Assembly (NCBI RefSeq): GCF_022884085.1
Contig: NZ_JAGGCS010000005.1
Span: 124,001 to 188,000 of the forward strand
From: Paenirhizobium cremeum
GTDB taxonomy: Bacteria > Pseudomonadota > Alphaproteobacteria > Rhizobiales > Rhizobiaceae
Direction: 5' to 3'
Length of the DNA stretch: 64,000 nucleotides
Shown here: piece by piece, positions 1-10,034 of the stretch
Position numbering within the stretch: the first letter of the stretch is position 1
Layout: the number at the start of each line of letters is the position of its first letter
Notes under the pieces: generated by a model
Database searches by the model: none
The model's input: the letters and a program-made list of their open reading frames with translations, nothing else
What the model was told of the DNA's origin: nothing
Made by a program: the position numbers and the translations under genes

Positions 1-305
1 CGGGCGCGGGCGTAATAGCCGAGCCCGGCCCAGGCCGCCATCACGTCTTCCGAAGGTGCCGCCGCCAGCGCGTCGACGGTCGGCCAGCGCGTCACGAACT
101 TGGCAAAATAGGCCTTCACCGCCTGCACGGTGGTCTGCTGCAGCATCACTTCGGAAAGCCAGATGTGATAAGGATCGGGCCGGACGCCGCGGGCGGCCAT
201 TGGCGGCGACACCCGCCATGGCAGGTCGCGGTGATGGCGGTCGTACCAGTCGAGCAGCTCTTGTGCGAGCGTGCGCCCTGTTGTCGGAGCGGGGGAGGTT
301 TTCAT
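1..305 (-). CDS. mutY: A/G-specific adenine glycosylase MutY, N-terminal part (cut by window edge)
   Basis: The first 101 residues of a base-excision repair glycosylase that removes adenine mispaired with 8-oxoguanine or G. The translation carries the family signatures DLPWR near residue 25, WLSEVMLQQTTV and GYYARAR, which belong to the helix-hairpin-helix glycosylase fold. The ATG at 305 is the first start that leaves this block intact; no strong Shine-Dalgarno is seen. The catalytic Asp and the FeS-binding cysteines lie beyond the window. It is divergent from the DUF721 gene; the 268 bp between them must hold both promoters, but no clear -35/-10 pair was found. Confidence 0.93.
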   Translation of the reverse strand, partial: MKTSPAPTTGRTLAQELLDWYDRHHRDLPWRVSPPMAARGVRPDPYHIWLSEVMLQQTTVQAVKAYFAKFVTRWPTVDALAAAPSEDVMAAWAGLGYYARA

Positions 306-573
306 CGGCTGGAAGATAGGGGCAGCGCCGCTCTTCGCCAATTGCCTCCTGCGTAAAAGTTGGGGAATGCAGTCTGCCTCGGCGGTGCGGGGAATGGAAC
401 ATGCCAACGGATTGATGCCCGTGTCGCGCCCCTTGTCTTTTTGTCGGCGTTCCCGCCAACTCCCTTTTTACGGGGACGCCGGTGATCGGCGACGTAAAGA
501 CGTGGTATGAATTCGATGACTGCTATATGGAGGCGAAGTGCTTCGCTCCCTTGGAACAGGATGATGGCGGGTT

Positions 574-1092
574 ATGACCCTCGATGAAAAATCCCAGCGG
601 TTCAGGCGTCGGGGAGAAATCCAGATCTCCGAGATCGCCAACGGCATCATCGATCCCGTCCTCGCGCGGCGGGCGGGGATCTCGACGGCGCTGCTCGGCT
701 CGTGGGATGAAATCGCCGGCGCAAACTTTGCCGAATGTTCGCGCCCCGAAAAGATAGCCTGGCCGCGCCGTGGCGATCCGGGTGACGAGGGCGGCCACCG
801 GCCCGGCGTGCTGACGATTGCCTGCGAGGGGGCAAGGGCGCTTTTTCTCTCCCATGCGCAGGGCGAACTGATCGCTCGCATCAACGGTTTCTTCGGTTAT
901 CCCGCGATCGGCCAGATCCGCATCGTGCAAAAGCCCGTCTCCACCGCGTCGCTCAGGCCGTCCCGCCCGCGCAAGCTGGAAGGGGAGAAGGCAAAACGGC
1001 TTGCCGCGATGATGGAAGGCATCGAGGACGAAAAACTCAGGCAGGCGATTGAACGGCTCGGCACGGGCGTTCTGTCGCGGCGCAAGCGCTAA
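574..1092 (+). CDS. DUF721 (DciA-like) domain protein
   Basis: A 172-residue soluble protein of the DUF721 family, seen from its N-terminal block (GIIDPVLARRAG, then SWDEIAG) and the central strand ALFLSHAQGELIARINGFFGY. In other bacteria DUF721 members such as DciA act as loaders of the replicative helicase; whether this short alphaproteobacterial type does so is inference. A basic Arg/Lys-rich tail (SRRKR) would suit nucleic-acid contact. It is divergent from mutY and sits 156 bp before the dsbA-like gene, in the order mutY-DUF721-dsbA-smc that I recognise from Rhizobiales. Confidence 0.8.
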   Translation: MTLDEKSQRFRRRGEIQISEIANGIIDPVLARRAGISTALLGSWDEIAGANFAECSRPEKIAWPRRGDPGDEGGHRPGVLTIACEGARALFLSHAQGELIARINGFFGYPAIGQIRIVQKPVSTASLRPSRPRKLEGEKAKRLAAMMEGIEDEKLRQAIERLGTGVLSRRKR

Positions 1093-1248
1093 CGCAGAGT
1101 CGTCATCCGGCAAACATGAAGAAGAATTAATCTCTTAGCGGCGGAAAGGTCACGATTCTTTGATGAAACGGCATTTCCGCCGCCTTGTTTGCGGCCGCGT
1201 CGCATTATAACGGTGGTTCGAACTCAAAATAGCTCCAACAGGTGTCCC

Positions 1249-1926
1249 ATGCCGAACCTTGAATTGAAACTCACCAAGCGCAGCCTGCTGAGCGGCATTG
1301 CCGCTGCCGGTGTCGGCGTGACGTTCGCCTCGACTGCGGCGGCCGTAGATATTCCGCAGCCCGACCGCGACGTGGACATGGAGGAAGTGTTGAAGCCGGG
1401 TCCGCTCAAGGACATGGCGCTCGGCGATGCCAACGCTCCGGTCAAGATCGTCGAATACATGTCGATGACCTGCCCGCACTGCGCCAACTTCCACGCCAAG
1501 ACCTTCGATACGATCAAGGAAAAGTATATCGACACCGGCAAGGTCTATTTCATTCTCCGCGAATTCCCGTTCCCGCGTGATACGGCATCGCTTGCAGCCT
1601 TCATGCTGGCGCGTTGCACCACGGAAGACCGCTACTTCCCCTTCGTCTCGATGCTCCTCAAGCAGCAGATGGCCTGGGCCGCTCCGGCCGACAACGACGT
1701 GCGCTCCGCCATGCTGCAATTGTCGAAACTCGGCGGTTTTACACAGGAGAGCTTCGATGCCTGCTTGACGAACGCGCAGCTTGCCGCTGATGTGACGGCG
1801 GGCAGGGATCGTGCGGCCAAGGATTTCGGCATCCAGTCGACGCCGACCTTCCTGATTAATGGCAAGAGCTATTCTGGGGACATGTCGGTTGAAACCATGT
1901 CGGCGCTCATCGACAGCTTGCTCTGA
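1249..1926 (+). CDS. DsbA-family thiol:disulfide oxidoreductase, exported
   Basis: A 225-residue thioredoxin-fold protein. The N-terminus (KRSLLSG, then an Ala/Gly-rich stretch to about residue 32) is an export signal. The active site is CPHC at residues 75-78 in [11 protein letters not shown], and the cis-proline loop is QSTPTF near the C-terminus. It probably forms or rearranges disulfides in periplasmic proteins; its partner (a DsbB or ScsB-like protein) is not in the window. I chose the ATG at 1249, not an in-frame ATG 60 bases upstream, because the longer form would bury the signal peptide. It lies 84 bp before smc on the same strand. Confidence 0.9.
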   Translation: MPNLELKLTKRSLLSGIAAAGVGVTFASTAAAVDIPQPDRDVDMEEVLKPGPLKDMALGDANAPVKIVEYMSMTCPHCANFHAKTFDTIKEKYIDTGKVYFILREFPFPRDTASLAAFMLARCTTEDRYFPFVSMLLKQQMAWAAPADNDVRSAMLQLSKLGGFTQESFDACLTNAQLAADVTAGRDRAAKDFGIQSTPTFLINGKSYSGDMSVETMSALIDSLL

Positions 1927-2010
1927 TCCGCGCTTCGGACTGATGTCGGGCGGCGGCGGTACCCGCGCGCCCGATGTCTGCTCGCCGGTCCTCGTCGGCG
2001 GAGAGGTTGC

Positions 2011-5000
2011 ATGAAGTTCAATCGCCTCCGTCTTCTCGGCTTCAAATCCTTCGTCGAGCCGACCGAATTCATCATCGAGCGGGGCCTGACCGGTGTCGTC
2101 GGTCCAAACGGCTGCGGCAAGTCCAACCTTGTCGAGGCCCTTCGCTGGGTGATGGGCGAAAACTCTTACAAGAACATGCGTGCGTCCGGCATGGACGACG
2201 TGATCTTCTCCGGTTCCGGCAACCGCCCGGCGCGCAATACCGCCGAGGTCGGGCTCTACCTCGACAATTCCGACCGCACCGCGCCCGCCTCCTTCAACGA
2301 TGCCGACGAGATCCAGGTGACGCGCCGTATCGAGCGCGGCGAGGGGTCCGTCTATCGCATCAACGGCAAGGAAGCCCGCGCCAAGGATGTCCAGCTTCTC
2401 TTCGCAGATGCTTCCACCGGCGCCCGCTCGCCCTCCATGGTCGGGCAGGGCCGTATCGGCGAACTCATTCAGGCAAAGCCTCAGGCGCGGCGGCAACTGC
2501 TGGAAGAAGCGGCCGGCATTTCCGGCCTGCATTCGCGCCGTCACGAGGCGGAGCTCAGGCTGCGTGCCGCAGAGACCAATCTTGAACGCCTGGAAGACAT
2601 CACTGCCCAGCTCGAAAGCCAGATCGAGAGCCTGAAGCGTCAGGCCCGTCAGGCCAACCGCTTCAAGATGCTCTCCGCCGATATCCGGGCGCATGAAGCC
2701 ATCCTCTTGCATATCCGCTGGAGCCAGGCCAAGCAGGCCGAGGGCGAGGCGGAAAGCGCGCTGAATCAGGCAACCGCCATCGTCGCCGAGAAGGCGCAGG
2801 CGCAGATGGAGGCGGCAAAGGCCCAGGGTATTGCCAGCCTGAAGATGCCGGAACTGCGCGAGGAGGAAGCGCGCGCCGCCGCCGCTCTCCAGCGTCTGCA
2901 GATTGCCCGCACCCAGCTTGACGAGGAGGCGAGCCGCCTTCTCAAGCGACGCGACGAACTCACCCGGAGGCTGGCGCAGCTCGGCGAAGACATCCGGCGC
3001 GAAGAAAGCATGGTCGCGGACAACGCCGAAGTGCTCGAGCGGCTCGCGGCGGAAGAGACGGAGCTTGAGGAAATCCTGGCCGATGCCGGCCGCTACGGCG
3101 AGGAGGCGCGCGAGACCTTCGAGGCCGCGGCTGCAACGCTTGCCGGGAGCGAGAAGCGTTTTGCGGCGCTGACCGCCGAGCGTGCCGAAGCCGCCGCCGG
3201 TCGTAACCAGCTGGAGCGCCTGATCCGCGATCTTGCCGACCGCCGCCAGCGTATCGAACGGCAGGTGGAAGAGGCTGCCCGCGAACTGGACCAGATCGCC
3301 GCGCGCATCGCCGCGCTTCCGGACCCCGAAGAAAAGCGGCAGATGGTGGAGGCGGCAGAACAGGCGCTTTCAGACAGCGAGGCTGCGGTGGCGGACGTGG
3401 AAACGGCTCTCGCCGACGCTCGCCGCAGCGAGAGCATGCTGCGCGCGCCGCTTGAGGCTGCCCGCTCGAAGCTCAATGGGCTGGAAACCGAAGCGCGGAC
3501 GATCAGCCGCATGCTGTCCTCCGCCGCCGCGGGCGATTTCTCGCCCGTTGCCGAGGAATTGACGGTCGACCGTGGTTTCGAGACGGCGCTGGGCGCAGCG
3601 CTCGGTGACGATCTCGACAGTTCTCTCGATCCCGCAGCACCCGCCCATTGGGCGGATAACGGCGATGGTGCAGGTGACCCGCCACTGCCTGAAGGGGTGG
3701 TTCCGCTTGCCGCTCACATGACCGCGCCGGCAGCGCTTACCCGCCGCCTGCGCCAGATCGGTATTGCCGACGAGGCCTCGGCGCTGAGGCTGATGTCGCA
3801 GCTTCGTCCCGGCCAGCGGCTGGTAACGAAGGATGGCGCTGTCTATCGCTGGGACGGTCATGTGACGGGTTCCGAAGCGCCGAGCGCCGCCGCCCTGCGA
3901 CTGGCGCAGAAGAACCGCCTCGCCGAAATCGAGGGCGAGGCGGAAGAGGCGCGTTACGCGCTTTCCGAGGCCGAGGAACGCCTTGCGGAAGCGATGGAAG
4001 CGATCCGCATGGAGGAGGGTAGGCTTTCGGAAGCGCGCGAGATGCAGCGCCTTTCGGTTCGCCACCTTGCCGATGCACGCGAAGCACTGACCCAGGCGGA
4101 GCGTGCCTCCGGCGATCTCGTGCGCCGTCGCGTCGTGATCGAAGAGGCGGTCAACGGCCTGAAGGGCCAGATCGAGGAAATTCTCGAACAGGAAGAAAAC
4201 GCCCGCATCGAGATGGAGGAAACGCCGGATCTTTCCGCCCTCGACAGCCGTCTGCGCGAGGCCGAGGCCGAGGTCGCCACCGACCGTGGCAGGCTTGCAG
4301 AGGCGCGCGCCCGTTTCGAAGGACTTGCTCGCGAGGACGAGAGTCGCCGCCGCCGCATTCTGGCGATCCGGCAGGAGCGCTCCACCTGGCAGGCGCGCGC
4401 CAGAAGCGCGGAAGACCATATCGCCACCCTGCGGGAGCGCGAGGCGGAAGCGCAGGACGAAATGGTGGCGTTGGAACTTGCGCCCGACGAATTCGATGAG
4501 AAGCGCCGTGCCCTGCTGTCGGAACTGGACAAGGCCGACAGGGCGAGGCGCGAAGCCGCCGACCGCCTGATCGAGGCTGAAGGACGTCAGCGTGAGGCCG
4601 ACAAGAAGGCCGCCGCCGCCCTTTCCGAACTTGCAGAAAGCCGGGAGAAGCGGGGCCGTGCGGAAGAGCGTCTCGTTTCGGCGCGCGAATGGCGCAAGGA
4701 AGCCGAACAGCGCATTCAGGAAGCCTTGAATGTGCCCCCGCACGAGGCGTTCCGGCTGACCGGCCTGAAAGACCCGGCGGAGATCCCGGATCTTCGAGAG
4801 GTGGAACGCGATCTCGACCGCCTGCGGATCGAGCGCGAGCGTCTGGGCGCGGTCAACCTTCGCGCCGACGAGGAGCAGAAAGAGCTTTCCGACAAGCTCG
4901 AAGCGCTGGTCAAGGAACGCGACGACGTGATCGACGCGATCCGTAAGCTGCGCGGTGCGATCCAGAGCCTCAACCGGGAAGGCCGCGAACGACTGATTGC

Positions 5001-5475
5001 CGCCTTCGACGTGGTCAACGCCCAGTTCCAGAGACTTTTCACCCATCTGTTCAATGGCGGCACGGCCGAGCTTCAGCTTATCGAGAGTGACGATCCGCTG
5101 GAGGCAGGTCTCGAAATTCTCGCCCGCCCGCCCGGCAAGAAGCCGCAGACGATGACGCTGCTTTCCGGCGGCGAGCAGGCGCTGACGGCCATGGCGCTGA
5201 TCTTTGCGGTGTTCCTCACCAATCCCGCGCCGATCTGCGTGCTGGACGAGGTGGATGCGCCACTCGACGACCACAATGTCGAGCGCTACTGCAACTTGAT
5301 GGACGAGATGGCGGCTTCGACAGAAACCCGTTTCGTCGTCATCACCCACAATCCGATCACCATGGCGCGCATGAACCGGCTGTTCGGGGTGACAATGGCC
5401 GAGCAGGGCGTATCGCAGCTCGTTTCCGTCGACCTCCAGACCGCCGAGCAACTGCGCGAGCGGGAAGCGGTGTGA
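2011..5475 (+). CDS. smc: Chromosome segregation protein SMC
   Basis: A 1154-residue structural-maintenance-of-chromosomes ATPase, the usual length for the family. Domains in order: N-terminal Walker A (GPNGCGKSN, residues 31-39); a long coiled coil rich in Glu/Ala/Arg; a hinge at about 510-630; a second coiled coil; then the C-terminal head with the signature LLSGGEQAL (about 1050) and Walker [14 protein letters not shown] (about 1077). With ScpA/ScpB, which are not in this window, it makes the condensin that loads near parS and aligns chromosome arms. The start has GAGAGG five bases upstream. The stop overlaps an in-frame GTG of the next gene. Confidence 0.98.
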   Translation: MKFNRLRLLGFKSFVEPTEFIIERGLTGVVGPNGCGKSNLVEALRWVMGENSYKNMRASGMDDVIFSGSGNRPARNTAEVGLYLDNSDRTAPASFNDADEIQVTRRIERGEGSVYRINGKEARAKDVQLLFADASTGARSPSMVGQGRIGELIQAKPQARRQLLEEAAGISGLHSRRHEAELRLRAAETNLERLEDITAQLESQIESLKRQARQANRFKMLSADIRAHEAILLHIRWSQAKQAEGEAESALNQATAIVAEKAQAQMEAAKAQGIASLKMPELREEEARAAAALQRLQIARTQLDEEASRLLKRRDELTRRLAQLGEDIRREESMVADNAEVLERLAAEETELEEILADAGRYGEEARETFEAAAATLAGSEKRFAALTAERAEAAAGRNQLERLIRDLADRRQRIERQVEEAARELDQIAARIAALPDPEEKRQMVEAAEQALSDSEAAVADVETALADARRSESMLRAPLEAARSKLNGLETEARTISRMLSSAAAGDFSPVAEELTVDRGFETALGAALGDDLDSSLDPAAPAHWADNGDGAGDPPLPEGVVPLAAHMTAPAALTRRLRQIGIADEASALRLMSQLRPGQRLVTKDGAVYRWDGHVTGSEAPSAAALRLAQKNRLAEIEGEAEEARYALSEAEERLAEAMEAIRMEEGRLSEAREMQRLSVRHLADAREALTQAERASGDLVRRRVVIEEAVNGLKGQIEEILEQEENARIEMEETPDLSALDSRLREAEAEVATDRGRLAEARARFEGLAREDESRRRRILAIRQERSTWQARARSAEDHIATLREREAEAQDEMVALELAPDEFDEKRRALLSELDKADRARREAADRLIEAEGRQREADKKAAAALSELAESREKRGRAEERLVSAREWRKEAEQRIQEALNVPPHEAFRLTGLKDPAEIPDLREVERDLDRLRIERERLGAVNLRADEEQKELSDKLEALVKERDDVIDAIRKLRGAIQSLNREGRERLIAAFDVVNAQFQRLFTHLFNGGTAELQLIESDDPLEAGLEILARPPGKKPQTMTLLSGGEQALTAMALIFAVFLTNPAPICVLDEVDAPLDDHNVERYCNLMDEMAASTETRFVVITHNPITMARMNRLFGVTMAEQGVSQLVSVDLQTAEQLREREAV

Positions 5476-5501
5476 TCGACAGGTGGCAGACATCGGGCAG
5501 G

Positions 5502-5930
5502 ATGCGCATGAGAGCCACCATCACCGCTAGTCTCGCTGCTTTCGTTCTTCTGACGCTCACTCCTTTTGGGCGGGCGGACGACCAGCCGACGCTCTCGGGA
5601 AACTTCCTGCCCTCCGTCCTCGCGTCGTCCGAAGCGCATCGCACTTCGCTGACCAAGGTCATCAAGGGCAGACAGCGCATGCCCGTCTGGGTAAGGTCTA
5701 TGATGAACAATCCCCGCTACGTATCGCTTGCTTCGGAGAAGGTGGAGGTTGAGGGACGCCCGATGCAGTTCTTCAAGACCTGCGAGCCGAGAACTTGCGT
5801 GGACAGCGAGATGCGGGTGCTTTTTTCCGCCGATGGCAAGCATGCGGTGGTGCTGGTGCGCGACAAAAAACGAGGGGAGCAGTTTCTCGGCGACCCGAGC
5901 GCCGGGGAAAAAGAAGCGCTGGCGCGTTAG
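5502..5930 (+). CDS. Ivy-family (inhibitor of vertebrate lysozyme) periplasmic protein
   Basis: A 142-residue exported protein: signal peptide through about residue 25, then a compact domain whose order matches Ivy (PSVLASSEAH, a helix ending MPVWVR, YVSLASE, FKTCEPRTC, then MRVLFSADGKHAVVLV, FLGDP). In E. coli Ivy the disulfide-closed CKPHDC loop plugs the lysozyme active site with its His. Here the loop is CEPRTC (residues 94-99), so both cysteines remain but the His position holds Arg. It may inhibit c-type lysozyme, restrain an endogenous lytic transglycosylase, or have drifted. A GTG at 5472 overlapping the smc stop would add ten residues; I prefer the ATG at 5502 because the signal peptide then begins normally. 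Confidence 0.72.
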   Translation: MRMRATITASLAAFVLLTLTPFGRADDQPTLSGNFLPSVLASSEAHRTSLTKVIKGRQRMPVWVRSMMNNPRYVSLASEKVEVEGRPMQFFKTCEPRTCVDSEMRVLFSADGKHAVVLVRDKKRGEQFLGDPSAGEKEALAR

Positions 5931-5973
5931 CTCTCTGCGCCAGCTTGAAGGCGGCCTGTTCGCTCGCCGGATT

Positions 5974-6969
5974 TCACACCTTTGCCAGACGAACGCGAGT
6001 GCCCCACGGATCTGCAGCCTCGATGCCGTTATCCGTTTCGGTAAAGGTGAAGCCCTGCGCCTTCAGCCGTTCCTTCTGCCGGTCGATGATCGCGGCATCA
6101 GCTGTCGTCAGCGAGAACCAGTCGAGGCCGGTCGTGGCCTCGTTGCGCTGGCCGGCATTTTCGCTTTCCCAGATATTGGCGCCGATGTGGTGGTGATAGC
6201 CGCCGGATGAGAGGAAGGATGCACCGCGCTCGTCTGAGCCGGAGGTGACGTCCAGCCCGAGGCCTGCCTGATAGAAGGAACGGGCCTTTTCGAGTGCGCC
6301 CACCTTCAGGTGGATGTGGCCGATCCTGAGCGCTGGGGGAGCGTTCGTGTAGACATCCCGGTCTGTGCCGGTTCCGGTTTTCTCCAGTATGTCGTCGACG
6401 TCGAGCGGCTTGGTTCCCATGGTCACGCGGCCCTCGTTCCACACCCAGCCTTCCTTTGACCGGTCGGAATAGACCTCGATGCCGTTGCCTTCCGGGTCTG
6501 CAAGGTAGACCGCTTCGCTGACGCTGTGATCGGCAAATCCGACAAGCGGGATCTGGTTGATCGCCACATGCACCAGCCACTGTGCCAGATCCGTCCGCGA
6601 CGGCATCAGGAAGGCGGTGTGGTAGAGCCCGGCTTCGCCGCCTGCCTCGTATTCCGCATTCGGCCGGTTCAACAGGTTCAGGAGAGGCGTCCCGCCGGCC
6701 CCGAGCGTGACCATATCGGCATCCTGGCGGATCACCTCGAAGCCGAGCATCTGCTGGTAATAGCGCTTGAGTAGCGCCATGTCCTTGGCCCTGAGACTGA
6801 CTTCGCCGACATGGACGGGGGTGGTGAGCGCGAAGGGCAGGGAAGAGGCGGTCCGCGGCGCAACTGGTGCCGCCAGTCCTTCTGCCCGAAGAGCGCCGGC
6901 CATGGCGCCGACAAGGCTCACGCCGCCGCAAAGCTTGAGAAGGGTTCTTCGGGTAAGGGCGGCGCTCAT
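5974..6969 (-). CDS. VOC-family (glyoxalase/extradiol dioxygenase-like) protein with Tat-like signal
   Basis: A 331-residue protein with two vicinal-oxygen-chelate modules. The N-terminus has a twin-arginine-like stretch (LTRRTLLKLCGG) and a hydrophobic segment, so export is likely. Metal-ligand candidates are His in HVGEVSLRAKD, His in GLYHTAFLMPS, Glu in DPEGNGIEVYSD, His in IGHIHLKVGALEKA and the GYHHHIGANIW block. It resembles the CatE/MhqO ring-cleaving group and is a paralogue of the VOC gene at 20169. The start at 6969 has CAGGAA eight bases upstream. It is divergent from ppdK. The substrate is unknown; a catechol or hydroquinone is an inference from the family. Confidence 0.82.
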   Translation of the reverse strand: MSAALTRRTLLKLCGGVSLVGAMAGALRAEGLAAPVAPRTASSLPFALTTPVHVGEVSLRAKDMALLKRYYQQMLGFEVIRQDADMVTLGAGGTPLLNLLNRPNAEYEAGGEAGLYHTAFLMPSRTDLAQWLVHVAINQIPLVGFADHSVSEAVYLADPEGNGIEVYSDRSKEGWVWNEGRVTMGTKPLDVDDILEKTGTGTDRDVYTNAPPALRIGHIHLKVGALEKARSFYQAGLGLDVTSGSDERGASFLSSGGYHHHIGANIWESENAGQRNEATTGLDWFSLTTADAAIIDRQKERLKAQGFTFTETDNGIEAADPWGTRVRLAKV

Positions 6970-7274
6970 CGGATTTTCCTGTCGATTGTGTCCCGTTCGG
7001 GATACATGCCCGCGGGTCACGGTGCATCTCACAAGTGCGTGTGTTCTTGCGCCCTTACACCAACCCCGTTTCCGATACTGCGATGTCCGCCGCGGGAAGC
7101 CGGTGAAGAAGGCGCACATCTTCATGGGGGCCGGAGGCGAACGGTCGACCGGCGTTTCCGAGACCCTGCCGCAATTATGATGCATTGCAGCATGAAGATC
7201 GGGAAGCGGCGTTCCCAAGCATTCATATTTGCTGTAAAGCGTCGGGAAACAGCCTGTCTGGGTGGAGAAGAGGC
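6970..7274. promoter_or_regulatory. Divergent intergenic region between VOC gene and ppdK
   Basis: About 305 bases with no supportable gene. They must hold both promoters. Two small inverted repeats are visible: TCCCG-TT-CGGGA close to the VOC start, and GCAAT (7171-7175) with ATTGC (7184-7188) about 90 bases before the ppdK ATG. Either could be an operator, but neither matches a site I recognise. A good ribosome site (GGAGAAGAGG) precedes the ppdK start at 7275. Confidence 0.4.
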
Positions 7275-9941
7275 ATGAGGAAGTGGGTATACACCTTCGG
7301 CAATGGAAAGGCCGAGGGTGGAGCGGGGGATCGCGAACATCTGGGAGGCAAGGGCGCCAATCTCGCGGAGATGGCGAGCCTCGGTCTTCCGGTGCCGCCG
7401 GGCCTCACGATCGTCACCGATGCCTGTTCCTGGTATTATCAGAATGGCCGTGGATTGCCCGATGACCTGAAGGAGCAGGTGCTGGAAGGTATAAAGGGCA
7501 TGGAGCTTGCGACCGGACGCGGCTTCGGCGATGCCAGCCAACCGCTGCTTCTTTCCGTCCGCTCCGGCGCCCGCACCTCCATGCCCGGCATGATGGACAC
7601 CGTTCTGAACCTCGGCCTCAACGACCACACGGTCGAGGCGCTGGGCCACAATGCCGGTGACGCCCGCTTTGCCTGGGACAGCTATCGCCGCTTCATCCAG
7701 ATGTATGGCGATGTCGTCATGGGCCTCGACCACGAAGTCTTCGCGGAGATTCTGGAAGACGAGAAGGCGCGGTTCGGCCATGAACTCGACACTGACCTGT
7801 CCGCCGTCGAATGGCAGCATGTCACAGCCCTGTTCAAGAGGGTGATCGAAGAGGAACTGGGCGAATCCTTCCCGCAGGACCCGCATGTCCAGCTATGGGG
7901 TGCGATCGGCGCCGTCTTCCGCAGCTGGATGAACCCGCGCGCCGTGACCTATCGCATGCTCCACAACATTCCGGTGGAGTGGGGAACGGCCGTCACCGTT
8001 CAGGCCATGGTGTTCGGCAATCTCGGCTCGACCTCGGCAACCGGAGTCGCCTTCACCCGCAATCCCTCGACCGGCGAGAAGTCGCTCTACGGCGAATTCC
8101 TCGTCAATGCCCAGGGCGAGGATGTCGTGGCCGGCATCCGCACGCCTCAGTCCATCACCGAGACGGCACGGATCGATTCCGGCTCCGACAAGCCATCGCT
8201 GGAAAAGGTGATGCCGGATGCGTTCGCCGAGTTCAGCCGTATCTGCGAGCGGCTGGAATCGCACTATCGCGACATGCAGGACCTCGAATTCACCATCGAG
8301 CGCGGCAAGCTGTGGATGCTCCAGGCCAGAAGCGGCAAGCGCACCACCAAGGCGGCGATGAAGATCGCCGTCGACATGGTGTCCGAGGGGCTAATCAGCG
8401 AGGAAGAGGCGGTCTTGCGTATCGAGCCCGCCTCGCTCGACCAGTTGCTGCATCCGACCATCGATCCCAGGGTCGACCGACACGTCATCGGTTCTGGCCT
8501 GCCGGCCTCGCCCGGCGCTGCGACCGGCGAAATCGTCTTCACCGCGGAAGAGGCGGTCGAGGCGGAGGAAGAGGGGCGCAAGGTCATCCTCGTGCGCGTC
8601 GAGACCAGCCCGGAAGACATTCACGGCATGCATGCGGCCGAGGGCATCCTGACCACGCGCGGCGGCATGACCAGCCATGCGGCCGTCGTCGCCCGCGGCA
8701 TGGGCATTCCCTGCGTTGCCGGTGCCGGCACCATGCGGGTCGACCTCAGGAACGAACTGCTGATCGGCATGGGCGTCACGCTGCGCAAGGGCGATATCAT
8801 CACCATCGATGGCTCCTCCGGCCAGGTTCTCAAGGGCGAGGTGCCGATGTTGCAACCGGAGCTTTCCGGCGATTTCGCGCAATTGATGGAATGGGCCGAC
8901 AAGACGCGCCGCATGACGGTGCGCACCAATGCCGACACTCCCGTCGATGCGCGTGCCGCGCGCTCCTTCGGCGCCGAGGGCATCGGCCTCTGCCGCACGG
9001 AGCATATGTTCTTCGAGGGCGACCGCATCCAGGTGATGCGCGAGATGATTCTCGCCGAGGACGAGACGGGACGGCGTGCCGCGCTCGACAAGCTCCTGCC
9101 GATGCAGCGCTCCGACTTCACCGAGCTTTTCGTCATCATGCATGGTTTGCCGGTGACGATCCGCCTGCTCGATCCACCGCTGCACGAATTCCTGCCGAAG
9201 ACCGACGAGGAAATCGCGGAAGTGGCCGAAGCCATGGGAATGGACGCGCAGTTCCTGCGACAGCGGGTCGATGCGCTGCATGAATTCAACCCGATGCTCG
9301 GCCATCGTGGCTGCCGGTTGGCGATCTCCTATCCGGAGATTGCCGAAATGCAGGCGCGCGCGATCTTCGAGGCGGCCGTGGCCGCCGCCCGCGAGACCGG
9401 CGCCCCGGTTGTGCCGGAAATCATGGTGCCGCTCGTCGGGCTGCGTTCCGAACTCGACTACGTCAAGGGCTGCATCGACCGGATCGCAAGAGAAGTCATG
9501 ACCGAGGCCGGGCTCGAAATTTCCTATCTCGTCGGCACGATGATCGAACTGCCGCGCGCCGCGATCCGCGCCCATGTCATCGCCGAAGCCGCCGAATTCT
9601 TCTCCTTCGGCACCAATGACCTGACGCAGACGACCTTCGGCATGTCGCGCGATGATGCTGCCGCCTTCATTCCAATCTATCAGAAAAAGGGCATTATCGA
9701 GCAAGACCCGTTCATATCGCTCGATTTCGACGGCGTCGGCGAGCTGATCCGCATCGCCGCCGACCGCGGCCGCCAGACCCGGCCCGACATGAAGCTCGGC
9801 ATCTGCGGCGAACATGGCGGCGACCCGGCCTCGATCCATTTCTGCGAGGATGCCGGGCTGGACTATGTCTCCTGCTCGCCCTTCCGCGTGCCGATCGCCA
9901 GGCTGGCGGCGGCCCAGGCGGCGATCAAGGCGAAGGCGTGA
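7275..9941 (+). CDS. ppdK: Pyruvate, phosphate dikinase
   Basis: An 888-residue enzyme interconverting pyruvate, ATP and Pi with phosphoenolpyruvate, AMP and PPi; in rhizobia it works at the PEP-pyruvate node. The order is standard: N-terminal ATP-grasp nucleotide domain (KGANLAEMASLGLPVPPG; RSGARTSMPGMMDT), central phospho-histidine domain with catalytic His468 in GGMTSHAAVVARG, and C-terminal PEP/pyruvate barrel with Cys844 in [11 protein letters not shown] chose the ATG at 7275, preceded by GGAGAAGAGG, over an ATG 90 bases upstream that adds a non-homologous leader. The last about 200 bases have a diverged second copy at 11733-11963. Confidence 0.97.
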   Translation: MRKWVYTFGNGKAEGGAGDREHLGGKGANLAEMASLGLPVPPGLTIVTDACSWYYQNGRGLPDDLKEQVLEGIKGMELATGRGFGDASQPLLLSVRSGARTSMPGMMDTVLNLGLNDHTVEALGHNAGDARFAWDSYRRFIQMYGDVVMGLDHEVFAEILEDEKARFGHELDTDLSAVEWQHVTALFKRVIEEELGESFPQDPHVQLWGAIGAVFRSWMNPRAVTYRMLHNIPVEWGTAVTVQAMVFGNLGSTSATGVAFTRNPSTGEKSLYGEFLVNAQGEDVVAGIRTPQSITETARIDSGSDKPSLEKVMPDAFAEFSRICERLESHYRDMQDLEFTIERGKLWMLQARSGKRTTKAAMKIAVDMVSEGLISEEEAVLRIEPASLDQLLHPTIDPRVDRHVIGSGLPASPGAATGEIVFTAEEAVEAEEEGRKVILVRVETSPEDIHGMHAAEGILTTRGGMTSHAAVVARGMGIPCVAGAGTMRVDLRNELLIGMGVTLRKGDIITIDGSSGQVLKGEVPMLQPELSGDFAQLMEWADKTRRMTVRTNADTPVDARAARSFGAEGIGLCRTEHMFFEGDRIQVMREMILAEDETGRRAALDKLLPMQRSDFTELFVIMHGLPVTIRLLDPPLHEFLPKTDEEIAEVAEAMGMDAQFLRQRVDALHEFNPMLGHRGCRLAISYPEIAEMQARAIFEAAVAAARETGAPVVPEIMVPLVGLRSELDYVKGCIDRIAREVMTEAGLEISYLVGTMIELPRAAIRAHVIAEAAEFFSFGTNDLTQTTFGMSRDDAAAFIPIYQKKGIIEQDPFISLDFDGVGELIRIAADRGRQTRPDMKLGICGEHGGDPASIHFCEDAGLDYVSCSPFRVPIARLAAAQAAIKAKA

Positions 9942-9986
9942 GGACTTCCGGAGTGGCTGGCCTCTCACCCGAATAGCTCGCTTCCA

Positions 9987-10016
9987 CCTTCAGGACCATC
10001 GAACCGGTCCTGAAGG
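9987..10016. terminator. Strong hairpin between convergent ppdK and cupin genes
   Basis: An 11-bp perfect stem, CCTTCAGGACC paired with GGTCCTGAAGG around an 8-base loop, centred in the 93 bases between two convergent stop codons. It has no T-run on either strand, so intrinsic termination is doubtful; it may block 3' exonucleases or act on both transcripts. Confidence 0.45.
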
Positions 10017-10034
10017 CGCATGACGTGCTGCGGT

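Noticed and set aside
3370-5493. A 707-codon open frame antisense to smc
   Set aside because: High GC and biased codon use keep the antisense frame open; composition is His/Arg/Gly-rich without domains and SMC motifs are complete on the other strand.
8391-9968. A 525-codon open frame antisense to ppdK
   Set aside because: Shadow of a strongly conserved gene; no recognisable domain.
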